Shown piece after piece: positions 40,947-48,472 of a DNA stretch of 55,587 nucleotides. Both the position numbers and the translations under genes were made by a program. The stretch spans positions 1 to 55,587 of the forward strand of contig NZ_JPMI01000056.1 of the NCBI RefSeq assembly GCF_000733295.1, in the 5' to 3' direction. The stretch comes from Archangium violaceum Cb vi76. Its GTDB lineage: Bacteria > Myxococcota > Myxococcia > Myxococcales > Myxococcaceae. The notes under the pieces are model-generated. The model was not told the origin of the DNA. It searched no databases and worked only from the letters and a program-made list of their open reading frames with translations. Numbering within the stretch: the stretch's first letter is position 1; each line of letters opens with the position of its first letter.

Positions 40947-41908
40947 GAGGGTTCCAGCGCGGCGCGCTTGAGCACGTCCTTCAACTCCGGGGGCATCTTC
41001 GCCTCCACCGCCACCTTGCCCCCGTGAGCCGGGTGGGGAAACTCTATGAACTCGGCATGCAGGAACAGGCGTTTGAGCCCCCAACGGGCCCGCACATCCC
41101 TGTTGAAACCGAAGTCACCGTATTTCTTGTCCCCGGCCACCGGGTGTCCAATGGCGGTCAGATGCCTTCTTATCTGATGAGTGCGTCCGGTCTCGATGAC
41201 GCAGGAGAGGAGGGCTACCTCGCCCGATTGCTTGATGACCTTCCATCGAGTGACGGCCTCCTGCATGTTCACCCCGCGACGGGCCTTGGACTCGGCCGTC
41301 TGCTGGTGTTCGGCGAGCGGGAGGTTAATGACCCCCGAGTCCTTCGGCATCCGGCCTTTGACCAGTGTCAGATACCTCTTGCGGGGATGTCCGTTGGTGA
41401 AGAGTTCCGTGAAGTGAACCATCGCCGGACGGCGCTTGGCCACGAGGATGACGCCGCTCGTCTCCCTGTCCAGCCGGTGAGCGGGGCTGGCGGCGAAGTC
41501 GTTTCTCACCGCCTTGGGCCCCAGGTAGGCGCGCACATAGTCCACCAGCGTGCCCCCGGTGATGCCGCTGCCGGTGTGGACGGCCATCCCACTGGGCTTG
41601 TCCACGGCCATCATCCAGTCGTCCTCGAAGAGGATGACCAGCTCGCTGGGGTCCACGGGGGGAGGGGGTGGGGGTTTGCGCTCCTCGGGGGCGGCGGGGG
41701 CGAGGAGCTGCTCCTCGGTCCCCCGGATGGAAATGGTGTCGCCGGCCGCCAGGGGCTGCTCTGGCTGGGCGCGTTTGCCGTTCACCCGGACCTTCTTCAC
41801 GCGAATCATCTTGAAGAGGTGGGAGGTGGGCACGTTCGCGAGCTTCTTGCGGAGGAACTTGTCCAACCGCATGCCCGCGCTGTCTTCCTCGATTCGGAAC
41901 TCGATCAT
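40943..41908 (-). CDS. RluA-family 23S rRNA pseudouridine synthase (RluC-like)
   Basis: The 321-residue enzyme has an S4 RNA-binding domain (MRLDKFLRKKLANVP, VKKVRVNGKR) and the RluA catalytic core with the essential Asp in HRLDRETSGVIL and the GRTHQIRRHL block. Length and the S4 domain suit RluC, which modifies 23S rRNA, but the target positions cannot be read. A Pro-rich linker joins the domains. Its stop overlaps the PBP1A start. It diverges from the pentapeptide-repeat gene across only 43 bases. Confidence 0.93.
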   Translation of the reverse strand: MIEFRIEEDSAGMRLDKFLRKKLANVPTSHLFKMIRVKKVRVNGKRAQPEQPLAAGDTISIRGTEEQLLAPAAPEERKPPPPPPVDPSELVILFEDDWMMAVDKPSGMAVHTGSGITGGTLVDYVRAYLGPKAVRNDFAASPAHRLDRETSGVILVAKRRPAMVHFTELFTNGHPRKRYLTLVKGRMPKDSGVINLPLAEHQQTAESKARRGVNMQEAVTRWKVIKQSGEVALLSCVIETGRTHQIRRHLTAIGHPVAGDKKYGDFGFNRDVRARWGLKRLFLHAEFIEFPHPAHGGKVAVEAKMPPELKDVLKRAALEPS

Positions 41909-41951
41909 TTGACTGGCGCCCGGACCTCACCACACCGATAAATTCGGGTCC

Positions 41952-43433
41952 ATGCCGAAAGCCCCCACGATTGAACAGCTCCTGCAGAACGGAAGCGCCG
42001 AGTGGAACCGCCTGCGCAAGTCGGGCAAGGTGCCCACCGAGCACACGGGCGCGACCTTCGCGCAGCTCTTCTCCGCCAATGCGGACCTGTCCGGACTGGG
42101 ACTGGTGGGCAGCGAGTGGGAGCGCTGCGACCTGTCCAAGGTGAACTTCCGTGATACGGACCTTTCCAACGCCTACTTCCACGGCGGCCGCCTCCAGGAC
42201 TGCGACTTCCGGGGCGCCAACCTGGAAGGCGCCACCTTCGAGAAGCTCAAGCTCCTGCGCTGCGACTTCACCGGCGCCAGGGGCCTGGAGGAGGCCGACT
42301 TCGACGAGGTGGACATGGACCGCGTCACCGGCCTGGACGGAGAGGAGGCCCCCCCTCCCCCGCCCCCGCCGGTGCAGGGCATCACCGCCTTCACCCGCGA
42401 GCAGCGCGACAAGGTGATGGGCCCGGGCGCCCTGCTCGCCCCCTCCACCGAGCAGCAGCAACAGCCCGGCGAGGGCGAGCCGCCGCCCTTCAAGCCCCAG
42501 GACAACCCGGGCCAGCTCTTCTTCCGCGCCCTCAAGCGCCTGGGCGCTCCCCCGCTCTGGGTGCTGGACGTGGCCGGCCTGCGCCCCCTGCTCCCCTCGC
42601 GCATGCCCCCGGGCAGCTCCCTGGAGACGCTCTACCGCGAGGCGGTGAAGACGCGGCTGGAGAACAAGAAGCCCGCGGCGGACCCCGGCGCGGTGGAGCG
42701 CGCCCAGCGCTCGCTGCGCATGGGCGCCAAGGACTCCAACCTCGCCGCCATGTACCTGCGCGAGGTGGGCGTGGTGCCCTCCTTCCGCTTCTCCGCGGCC
42801 AAGGTGCTCAAGGACTCCCTGCGCGAGGAGCTGGCGGTGGATGACCTCACCGGCTCGGTGGATCCTCGCACCACCGGCGCGCTCCTGGAGCTGCGGCTGC
42901 CCCAGGAGGTGGTGGAGCACACGCACGAGGTGCGCCGCCGGCTCGCCGCCACGCAGCTGTACACCGCGCTGCTGGAGGCCGGCTTCAACCCGGACAACAA
43001 CTGGGAGGAGGCCCTGGAGTCCGCCGAGTCCTCCATGGAGCTGGCGCAGCTGGCCACCGGCGAGGACCGGCAGGCCCTGCTCGAGGGCTTCCAGGTGTTC
43101 TCCGCCCTGCCCGAGGAGGCCCGGCTGCGCCGCCTGGCCTACCTGGCCGAGTCCCTCAACCACCTGGAGCTCCTCGGCCGTCTGCCCGAGGGCATGGAGC
43201 CGGCCTGGCTCTCCGGCCCCGAGACGCGCGAGTGCCACGACCGCGAGATGTCGTACGTGCAGGCCCTGCGCGCGGACGACATCCCCCGCAAGGTGGCCGC
43301 GCTGGCCAAGGCCGAGCTGGGCGTGCCCGAGGGCGAGGTGCCCGAGGAGAGCGAGGACGATCTCTTCGTCCACCTGCGCTGCGACGTGTGCGGCAAGGAG
43401 AAGCTCATCGTCCAGTCTCCCGCGGACGAGTGA
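41952..43433 (+). CDS. pentapeptide-repeat protein with C-terminal CxxC
   Basis: The 493-residue protein opens with about 40 helical residues, then about ten pentapeptide repeats (residues 45-125, such as ADLSG, VNFRD, CDFRG and ANLEG), which should form a short right-handed beta helix. A polyproline stretch follows. The remaining 350 residues are mostly helical and Ala/Leu/Glu-rich and end with LRCDVCGKE, a possible zinc site. I do not recognise the helical part. The ATG has no strong ribosome-binding site; divergence from the RluC-like gene leaves little room for two promoters. Confidence 0.82.
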   Translation: MPKAPTIEQLLQNGSAEWNRLRKSGKVPTEHTGATFAQLFSANADLSGLGLVGSEWERCDLSKVNFRDTDLSNAYFHGGRLQDCDFRGANLEGATFEKLKLLRCDFTGARGLEEADFDEVDMDRVTGLDGEEAPPPPPPPVQGITAFTREQRDKVMGPGALLAPSTEQQQQPGEGEPPPFKPQDNPGQLFFRALKRLGAPPLWVLDVAGLRPLLPSRMPPGSSLETLYREAVKTRLENKKPAADPGAVERAQRSLRMGAKDSNLAAMYLREVGVVPSFRFSAAKVLKDSLREELAVDDLTGSVDPRTTGALLELRLPQEVVEHTHEVRRRLAATQLYTALLEAGFNPDNNWEEALESAESSMELAQLATGEDRQALLEGFQVFSALPEEARLRRLAYLAESLNHLELLGRLPEGMEPAWLSGPETRECHDREMSYVQALRADDIPRKVAALAKAELGVPEGEVPEESEDDLFVHLRCDVCGKEKLIVQSPADE

Positions 43434-43673
43434 GCGGCGGGTGACGGGGCGCGTCATGAAGGTGTGACAGGGAGGCGTGACGGGCGCCCGTGGACGGGGG
43501 GAGTGAACGGTCCGGGACACTCCCCCTGTCCCAGCTGGTACACCCCCCCGGTCCCGGGTCACGCAAGTGGCCGGAATCCGGGGCCCGGGAGCACGGCACG
43601 CCGGGTGCTTTGGGGAGGACACGTGAGCCCTCGGGCTCATGAGTTCCTTCATCCCACCCCGGAGTCCTCTTCC

Positions 43674-44615
43674 ATGAAACGCCTCCAGCTTCTCACGCTC
43701 AGCCTGTTCGCGCTGGCCTTCGGACTGGTCACCAACGGCTGCGGCAACCAGGGCAGCGTCACCATCAAGCTCACCGACGCCCCGGGCGACTTCAAGGCCG
43801 CCGTCGTCACCATCTCCGAGGTCTACCTCCAGGGTGAGGGCGGCCGCGTGGTCCTCAGCGACGAGGCCACCACCACCAACCTGCTGACGCTGGCCAACGA
43901 CACGAAGGACATCGTCAAGGACGCCATCGTCCCCGAGGGCCGCTACTCCGAGCTGCGCTTCGTCATCTCCGGCGCGTACATCGAGGTGGAGCAGGAGGAC
44001 GGCAGCACGGCCATCTTCGCCACCTCCAACGACTACGCGGGCCTGCCCGAGGGCGCCACCGTCTCCGGCATCCTCCAGACGCCGAGCTTCAGCTCCTCCG
44101 GCGTGAAGGTGAAGTTCGAGGGTGACGCGGTGGAGGTCGCCGGCGAGCAGAAGGTCATCCTGGTGGACTTCGACGTGTCGCAGAGCTTCGGCAAGGACCG
44201 CGGCCAGGGCGACAAGTGGGTGATGAAGCCGGTCATCAAGGGCGCGGAGATCGTCTTCAGCGGCAGCGTGAACGTGACGCTGGCCCAGGACGAGGGGGTG
44301 AGCCTGCCCACCGTGGACGGCGTGCCCCTGACGCTCGGCGCCTTCCGCGCCACGCTCCGCAGCACCGAGCCCGCCGCCGATGGCGCCGCCGAGCCCGCCG
44401 CCGAGGAGCTCGCCCTGACGGACGCCAACGGTGACGGCGTGTACGAGGCCAGCTTCAAGTTCCTCGTCCCCGGCAACTACGAGCTGAGCTTCGTGGGCCC
44501 CGAGGGCCTGAGCTTCACCACCAACCCCGGCATCCCGGCCTCCGTCACCATCGGCTCGGGCACGGACCAGTCGAAGGCCTTCGTGCTGACCTCGGCCTCC
44601 ATCACGGTGCCCTAG
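43674..44615 (+). CDS. DUF4382-like lipoprotein
   Basis: ATG 43674 is nine bases after GGAG; the frame extends upstream but without protein-like sequence. The 313-residue product has a signal peptide with lipobox TNGC. The mature part begins GSVTIKLTDAPGDFKAAVVTI, the signature opening of the DUF4382 family, and includes the block PEGRYSELRFVISGAYIEV. The C-terminal third looks like a second beta-sandwich. The family is common in secreted proteins of marine and gliding bacteria; the function is unknown. A small TGAGCC/GGCTCA hairpin lies at 43624-43639 in its leader. Confidence 0.88.
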   Translation: MKRLQLLTLSLFALAFGLVTNGCGNQGSVTIKLTDAPGDFKAAVVTISEVYLQGEGGRVVLSDEATTTNLLTLANDTKDIVKDAIVPEGRYSELRFVISGAYIEVEQEDGSTAIFATSNDYAGLPEGATVSGILQTPSFSSSGVKVKFEGDAVEVAGEQKVILVDFDVSQSFGKDRGQGDKWVMKPVIKGAEIVFSGSVNVTLAQDEGVSLPTVDGVPLTLGAFRATLRSTEPAADGAAEPAAEELALTDANGDGVYEASFKFLVPGNYELSFVGPEGLSFTTNPGIPASVTIGSGTDQSKAFVLTSASITVP

Positions 44616-44702
44616 TTAGCGGCTCCTCAGAAAACGGAAGAGTCCCACACGGACTCGTAGTATAAGTACTTCCCCAGTAGTACCCCCCCTCAGTTGTACC
44701 GG

Positions 44703-44733
44703 ACGGGGATACGGCACGGCACCGTATCCCCGT
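44703..44733. terminator. strong hairpin between converging genes
   Basis: A perfect 12-bp stem (44703-44714 with 44722-44733, ACGGGGATACGG against CCGTATCCCCGT) with a 7-base loop lies between the DUF4382 gene and the end of the minus-strand operon. It has no clear T run on either side but sits where both transcripts should stop. Confidence 0.65.
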
Positions 44734-44749
44734 TCGGACTTTGCGGGGC

Positions 44750-45727
44750 TCAGAGGAGCGAGAGCTGCTTGGGCGCGCCGAGCGCACGCGCATCCAGGCC
44801 GTGCCCGCGCAGCACCTCGGCCAGCTCCTCGGCGAAACCGTGCAGGGTGATGACGTCCCGGGCCCCGGTGGCCTTCGCGTAGCGCACCAGCGAGGGACAA
44901 TCCGCATGGTCCGAGAGCGGGAAGGCCACGTCCGCGCCATAGCGCCGCGTGGCTCCGGCCCCATCCACCGCCCAGCCGGTGAGCACGGCGGTGGCACGCG
45001 GCCAGAGCGGAGCGAGCGCTCCACCCCGATTGAGGTGCGGCGGGAAGAAGAGCACCTCGCCCGGCTCCACACGGCCCTCGTAGCGCCGCAGCGGCTCGAT
45101 GGGGACACCGAGCTCGCCGTAGAGCTTCGTCACCTCGTAGATGGAGGGGTGGGCCACCAGCGAGAAGCCGCGGTCCGCCAGGTACTTCATCGCCTCCTGG
45201 GCCTTGCCCAGCGCATAGGCCAGCAGCACCGGCACCGCGCCACGCTCCAGGTGACGGCGCACCCAGGACTCCACCTGCCCCAGCACCTCCTCACGCGGCG
45301 GGAAGACGTAGCGCGGGTGCCCGAAGGTGGACTCGATGACGAGCACGTCGCACTCGGCCACCTGCGTGGGCTCGGCGGTGAGCGAGGGCGCGAGGCTGAT
45401 GTCCCCCGTGTAGACGATGCGCTTGCCGTCCTCGCGGGTGACGCGAATCTGCGCGCTGCCGAGGACATGGCCCGCGGGCAACAACTCCAGGGTGAGCGAG
45501 CCCAGCGCGAAGGGGCGGCCATAGGGCACGGCCAGCGGTGCGTTGAGGGTGCCCAAGCGGTGCGCCATGAGCCGCAGCGTGGCGGCGGTGGCGATGGTGC
45601 GCTCGTGCCGGGCGATGTGGTCCGCGTGCGCGTGACTGACGAAGGACAGCGGGGACTTGCGCTTCGCGTCCAGGGACAGCGGCGTCCCCGTCAGGTGCAG
45701 TCCGTTCCTTCGCAGCTCGACGCTCAT
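44750..45727 (-). CDS. metallo-beta-lactamase-fold exonuclease-like protein
   Basis: The 325-residue protein has the metal motif SHAHADHIARH, the second His in PAGHVLGSAQI, Asp in VYTGDIS and VIESTFGHPRYVFPPR, as in the RNA/DNA-processing branch of the fold (ligase-associated exonuclease or mRNA 3'-end factor type). The C-terminus has LSDHADCPSLV and TLHGF, further metal and substrate contacts of a beta-CASP-like part. It is the last gene of the minus-strand chain, 50 bases after EamA. The link to the peptide genes may be incidental. Confidence 0.88.
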   Translation of the reverse strand: MSVELRRNGLHLTGTPLSLDAKRKSPLSFVSHAHADHIARHERTIATAATLRLMAHRLGTLNAPLAVPYGRPFALGSLTLELLPAGHVLGSAQIRVTREDGKRIVYTGDISLAPSLTAEPTQVAECDVLVIESTFGHPRYVFPPREEVLGQVESWVRRHLERGAVPVLLAYALGKAQEAMKYLADRGFSLVAHPSIYEVTKLYGELGVPIEPLRRYEGRVEPGEVLFFPPHLNRGGALAPLWPRATAVLTGWAVDGAGATRRYGADVAFPLSDHADCPSLVRYAKATGARDVITLHGFAEELAEVLRGHGLDARALGAPKQLSLL

Positions 45728-45777
45728 GAGAAGCGCCGGGTATAGCGCTTCCCGGCGGGCATGCACGTCTTCTCGCC

Positions 45778-46743
45778 CTACTCGCTGGCCGGGGCGTCCG
45801 GCAGCCGGGGGGCCGTGCGCGCGCGCACCTTGTCCCAGAGATGGCCTCCGAGCTCGGCCACCAACACCCCCAGGACGATGAGGCCTCCGCCTATCCACTC
45901 GCGCGGGCCGAGCGTCTCGTAGCCGAGCGCCACCGAGTACACGCCAGCGAAGACGGGCTCCATGGAGCAGATGAGCGCCACGCGCACCGCGGTGGTGCGG
46001 GCCTGCGCCCACGTCTGGATGCAGATGGCCAACGCGCTGGCGAAGAGGCCACAGAAGGCCGCCGCGCCCACGAAGGACGGCGTCCACTCCACCCGCGCCC
46101 CGGCGAAGGGCAGGCAGAGCACGGACAGCAGCGACACCACCCACAGCTGCACCCCCACGAGCGCCACCACGCCCGACTTCGGCGCGTACCGCTCGGTGAG
46201 GAGGATGTGGAAGGCGTAGGCCAGCGCGCAGCCCAGCGTCAGCCAGTCGCCCCGGGAGAGCCCCTGCCCCGCGTCCAGCTCCGCGCCGGTGAGGTAGCGC
46301 ATGCCCACCGCCGCCAGCGCCACGCCCACCCACGAGGAGATGCGCGGCACCCGCCGGAAGAGGAGCAGCCCCAGCACCGGGACGAGCACCACGTACAGCC
46401 CGGTGATGAAGGCCGAGCGCGAGGGCGTGGTGGACACCAGGCCCACCGTCTGTAGGGCGAAGCCGAGGAAGAGGAAGACGCCCATCAGCAGTCCCCGGCG
46501 CAGCGTCTGGGGGACGAACATCTCCCGCCGGGCGATGGCCGTGAGCGCCAGCGCGCCGATGCTGAAGCGCAGCGCGAGGAAGGAGAAGGGGTCTCCATGG
46601 CTGAGCGCCCCCTTCACCACCACGAAGGTGATGCCCCAGAAGGCGGTGATGAGGGCCAGGGCCCCGTCCGCCCGGAGGCGCGCCCGGGCTTCCGGGTGGG
46701 ACGGAGCTCCCGTCGTCTGCGTCAGTGCCGGAGTGCTGCTCAC
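45778..46743 (-). CDS. EamA/DMT-family transporter
   Basis: The start at GTG 46743 gives SSTPALTQTTGA and 321 residues with ten membrane spans in two EamA halves (ALITAFWGITFVVVKGAL starts the first; ALAYAFHILLTERY the second). Such transporters export amino acids, metabolites or peptides-derived compounds. It starts 16 bases after the fused peptidase gene, so it belongs to the same chain and could export its product, but no sequence evidence assigns a substrate. Confidence 0.85.
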   Translation of the reverse strand: MSSTPALTQTTGAPSHPEARARLRADGALALITAFWGITFVVVKGALSHGDPFSFLALRFSIGALALTAIARREMFVPQTLRRGLLMGVFLFLGFALQTVGLVSTTPSRSAFITGLYVVLVPVLGLLLFRRVPRISSWVGVALAAVGMRYLTGAELDAGQGLSRGDWLTLGCALAYAFHILLTERYAPKSGVVALVGVQLWVVSLLSVLCLPFAGARVEWTPSFVGAAAFCGLFASALAICIQTWAQARTTAVRVALICSMEPVFAGVYSVALGYETLGPREWIGGGLIVLGVLVAELGGHLWDKVRARTAPRLPDAPASE

Positions 46744-46759
46744 GAGGGCTGCTTTTGGC

Positions 46760-47545
46760 CTACCCACCGGACCGATGCAATGGGGGAGACGGCGCCTCCC
46801 AGCCCCGAGCCCTCGCCTCCCGGGCGAGCTCCCGCAGGAGCGCTCCGTCCACTCCGAGCCCTCGAGCCATGGGAGCCACCAGGAGCCACCGCTCCCGCGC
46901 GCTCCCCTCCTCCGCGTACACGAAGCCCCGGAGCCGGCCCCTCGCATCGAAGGCGCCCATCACCAGCCCCGCGCCCCGGGCGAGCTCCGCGCCCAGCTCC
47001 GCCGCCGCGTGGGGCAGGTGGTGCCCCGCGAAGACGAGCAGGACGTGCGCCTCGGCGGGACACAGCGGGCGCACCGTCCACGCGCCCAGCCACCGGGCTC
47101 GCGCGGGCCTCGTCCACGCGGACGTTCCCCACGCACGCGCCAGCCGCACGGCGCCTCGCGACACGGGGTTGCGGAAGGCCGTGGTGCCCAGGCGCTGCGC
47201 GGCACGCAGCCACGGGCGCGCGAGCACGGGCACGGGCACCTCCACGCCCCGCGTCCGCACGCGGATGACCCGGCCGAGCAGCTCGGCGGAAGGATCCTCC
47301 CGTCCCAGCAACGAGGCGGTGCGCACCGGGGACGTCCCCGTCACGAGGTGCGCGGTCAACCCGCCATCCGCCCGGAGCAGCACGGCGAGGTCTCCCAGCG
47401 CCACCGCCTCCACCGCGCACCGGAGCACCTGGATGGAGTCGCCACTGCGCAACAGCGGCCACATGCTGCGGCCCAGCCCTCGCACCCAGAGCGTCCTGCC
47501 CTCCGGGAGCTGGCGCAGCACCTGCCCCACGGCCATGGACGTCAC
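46760..47545 (-). CDS. fusion of an S26-peptidase-like and a GNAT-like domain
   Basis: The start at GTG 47545 overlaps the kinase stop (GTGA). The first 90 residues show the signal-peptidase/S24-like block VRGLGRSMWPLLRSGD with the Ser-Met-x-Pro serine, though the catalytic Lys or His is not obvious. A middle linker follows, then a C-terminal part ending in VAPMARGLGVDGALLREL, the acetyl-CoA-binding pattern of GNAT acetyltransferases. The total is 261 residues. I do not know this combination. In a peptide-modification chain it could trim the leader or acetylate the product; both are inference. Confidence 0.6.
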   Translation of the reverse strand: MTSMAVGQVLRQLPEGRTLWVRGLGRSMWPLLRSGDSIQVLRCAVEAVALGDLAVLLRADGGLTAHLVTGTSPVRTASLLGREDPSAELLGRVIRVRTRGVEVPVPVLARPWLRAAQRLGTTAFRNPVSRGAVRLARAWGTSAWTRPARARWLGAWTVRPLCPAEAHVLLVFAGHHLPHAAAELGAELARGAGLVMGAFDARGRLRGFVYAEEGSARERWLLVAPMARGLGVDGALLRELAREARARGWEAPSPPLHRSGG

Positions 47546-48312
47546 GCCGCCTCCACGAAGTCCCGCGCGAAGCGTCCCGCGTCCGGCGACTTGCGGCAGG
47601 TGAAGCGGAACAGGCCCACACGCCCGGCCAGCGCCGCCGCTCGCGCCGTCAGCTCCGGGCGCGACACCGTTCCCGGAGGCGGCCGGTAGGCCTGTTGCAG
47701 CAGGAGGCGCACCGCTTCCGGGGCCTCCACGGGACTGACCGACTCGGCCGGGCCCTTCACCACCCAGACGATGCGCGCCAGCCGCGCCGCCGCGCACGTG
47801 GGCACCAGGTCCGCATCCGAGCGGAACGGACTCCCATACACCTCGCCCGAGGGCAGCAGCCCCACCGTCTCGTCCGACAGCAGCGCGCCTCCCGCCGCCA
47901 CCGCGTTGCGCGCCAGCGTGGACTTGCCCGCGCCACTCGGGCCCACGACGGCCAGCGCGTTTCCGGAGAAGGCCACCGCCGCCGCATGGAGCAGCAGGCC
48001 GCCCTGGCGCAGCACGCTCACCAGCACCGCCGCCCGGAGCGCCGCCTCCGCCGCGAAGGGGTCCGGAGGGATGTGCGCCACCACCCGCTCCGCCTCCACC
48101 TCCACGGAGCCCCACACCGGCCGCTGGGCATCCAGGAGGAAACCCCGGGCAGCGGCTTCGGGGGACGCGGGATGGGCACTCAGGTACACCCGGGGAGAGC
48201 CCGCCCGCCCGGAGGGCTGGAGGTGGGACCAGACGCACCGCTGTTCGAGCAGTGGAACGAGCCCGTCCTCCACCTCGATGACGCCCTCCCCTACCCGTAC
48301 CTCAATCGCCAT
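47542..48312 (-). CDS. HPr kinase-like protein
   Basis: Taking ATG 48312 (inside the 3' end of the peptide gene) gives 256 residues. The middle holds the Walker A motif VVGPSGAGKSTLA and ALLSDETVGL, where HprK-like enzymes place their catalytic Asp and Glu. The N-terminal HPr-recognition domain of true HprK is missing, and the protein is instead like the short kinases found in lasso-peptide and other RiPP clusters. It is predicted to phosphorylate a peptide or small substrate. Overlaps on both sides (11 bases with the peptide, GTGA with the next gene) show tight coupling. Confidence 0.82.
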   Translation of the reverse strand: MAIEVRVGEGVIEVEDGLVPLLEQRCVWSHLQPSGRAGSPRVYLSAHPASPEAAARGFLLDAQRPVWGSVEVEAERVVAHIPPDPFAAEAALRAAVLVSVLRQGGLLLHAAAVAFSGNALAVVGPSGAGKSTLARNAVAAGGALLSDETVGLLPSGEVYGSPFRSDADLVPTCAAARLARIVWVVKGPAESVSPVEAPEAVRLLLQQAYRPPPGTVSRPELTARAAALAGRVGLFRFTCRKSPDAGRFARDFVEAA

Positions 48313-48463
48313 CTGGCGATGACTCAGCACCGGGAGGGCAGAAGGGAGCACAGCCCTGTCCCGGGTCCTTCGAGGCGAAGAGATTGGCCACCAGGATCCT
48401 CTCCGAGCGGATCACCGGACGCCGATAGGGCCGCTTCTGCTTCTTGGATTCGCTGGTCGTCAT
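48302..48463 (-). CDS. small peptide with YxxP leader motif and C-x3-C tail (RiPP precursor candidate)
   Basis: The 53-residue ORF is shorter than usual gene-calling limits. Its ATG is preceded by AGGAGGAGG, one of the best ribosome-binding sites in the window, nine bases after the stop of the giant lipoprotein gene. The first 20 residues are basic and polar with PYRRPVI (Tyr13-x-x-Pro16), the motif that PqqD-like recognition elements bind in lasso and related leaders. ERILVANLF follows, then GQGCAPFCPPG (Cys38, Cys42) and an acidic Ser-rich end (Ser48, Ser49). The stop overlaps the kinase start. A precursor role is inference from these features. Confidence 0.72.
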   Translation of the reverse strand: MTTSESKKQKRPYRRPVIRSERILVANLFASKDPGQGCAPFCPPGAESSPDGD

Positions 48464-48472
48464 CGCCTCCTC

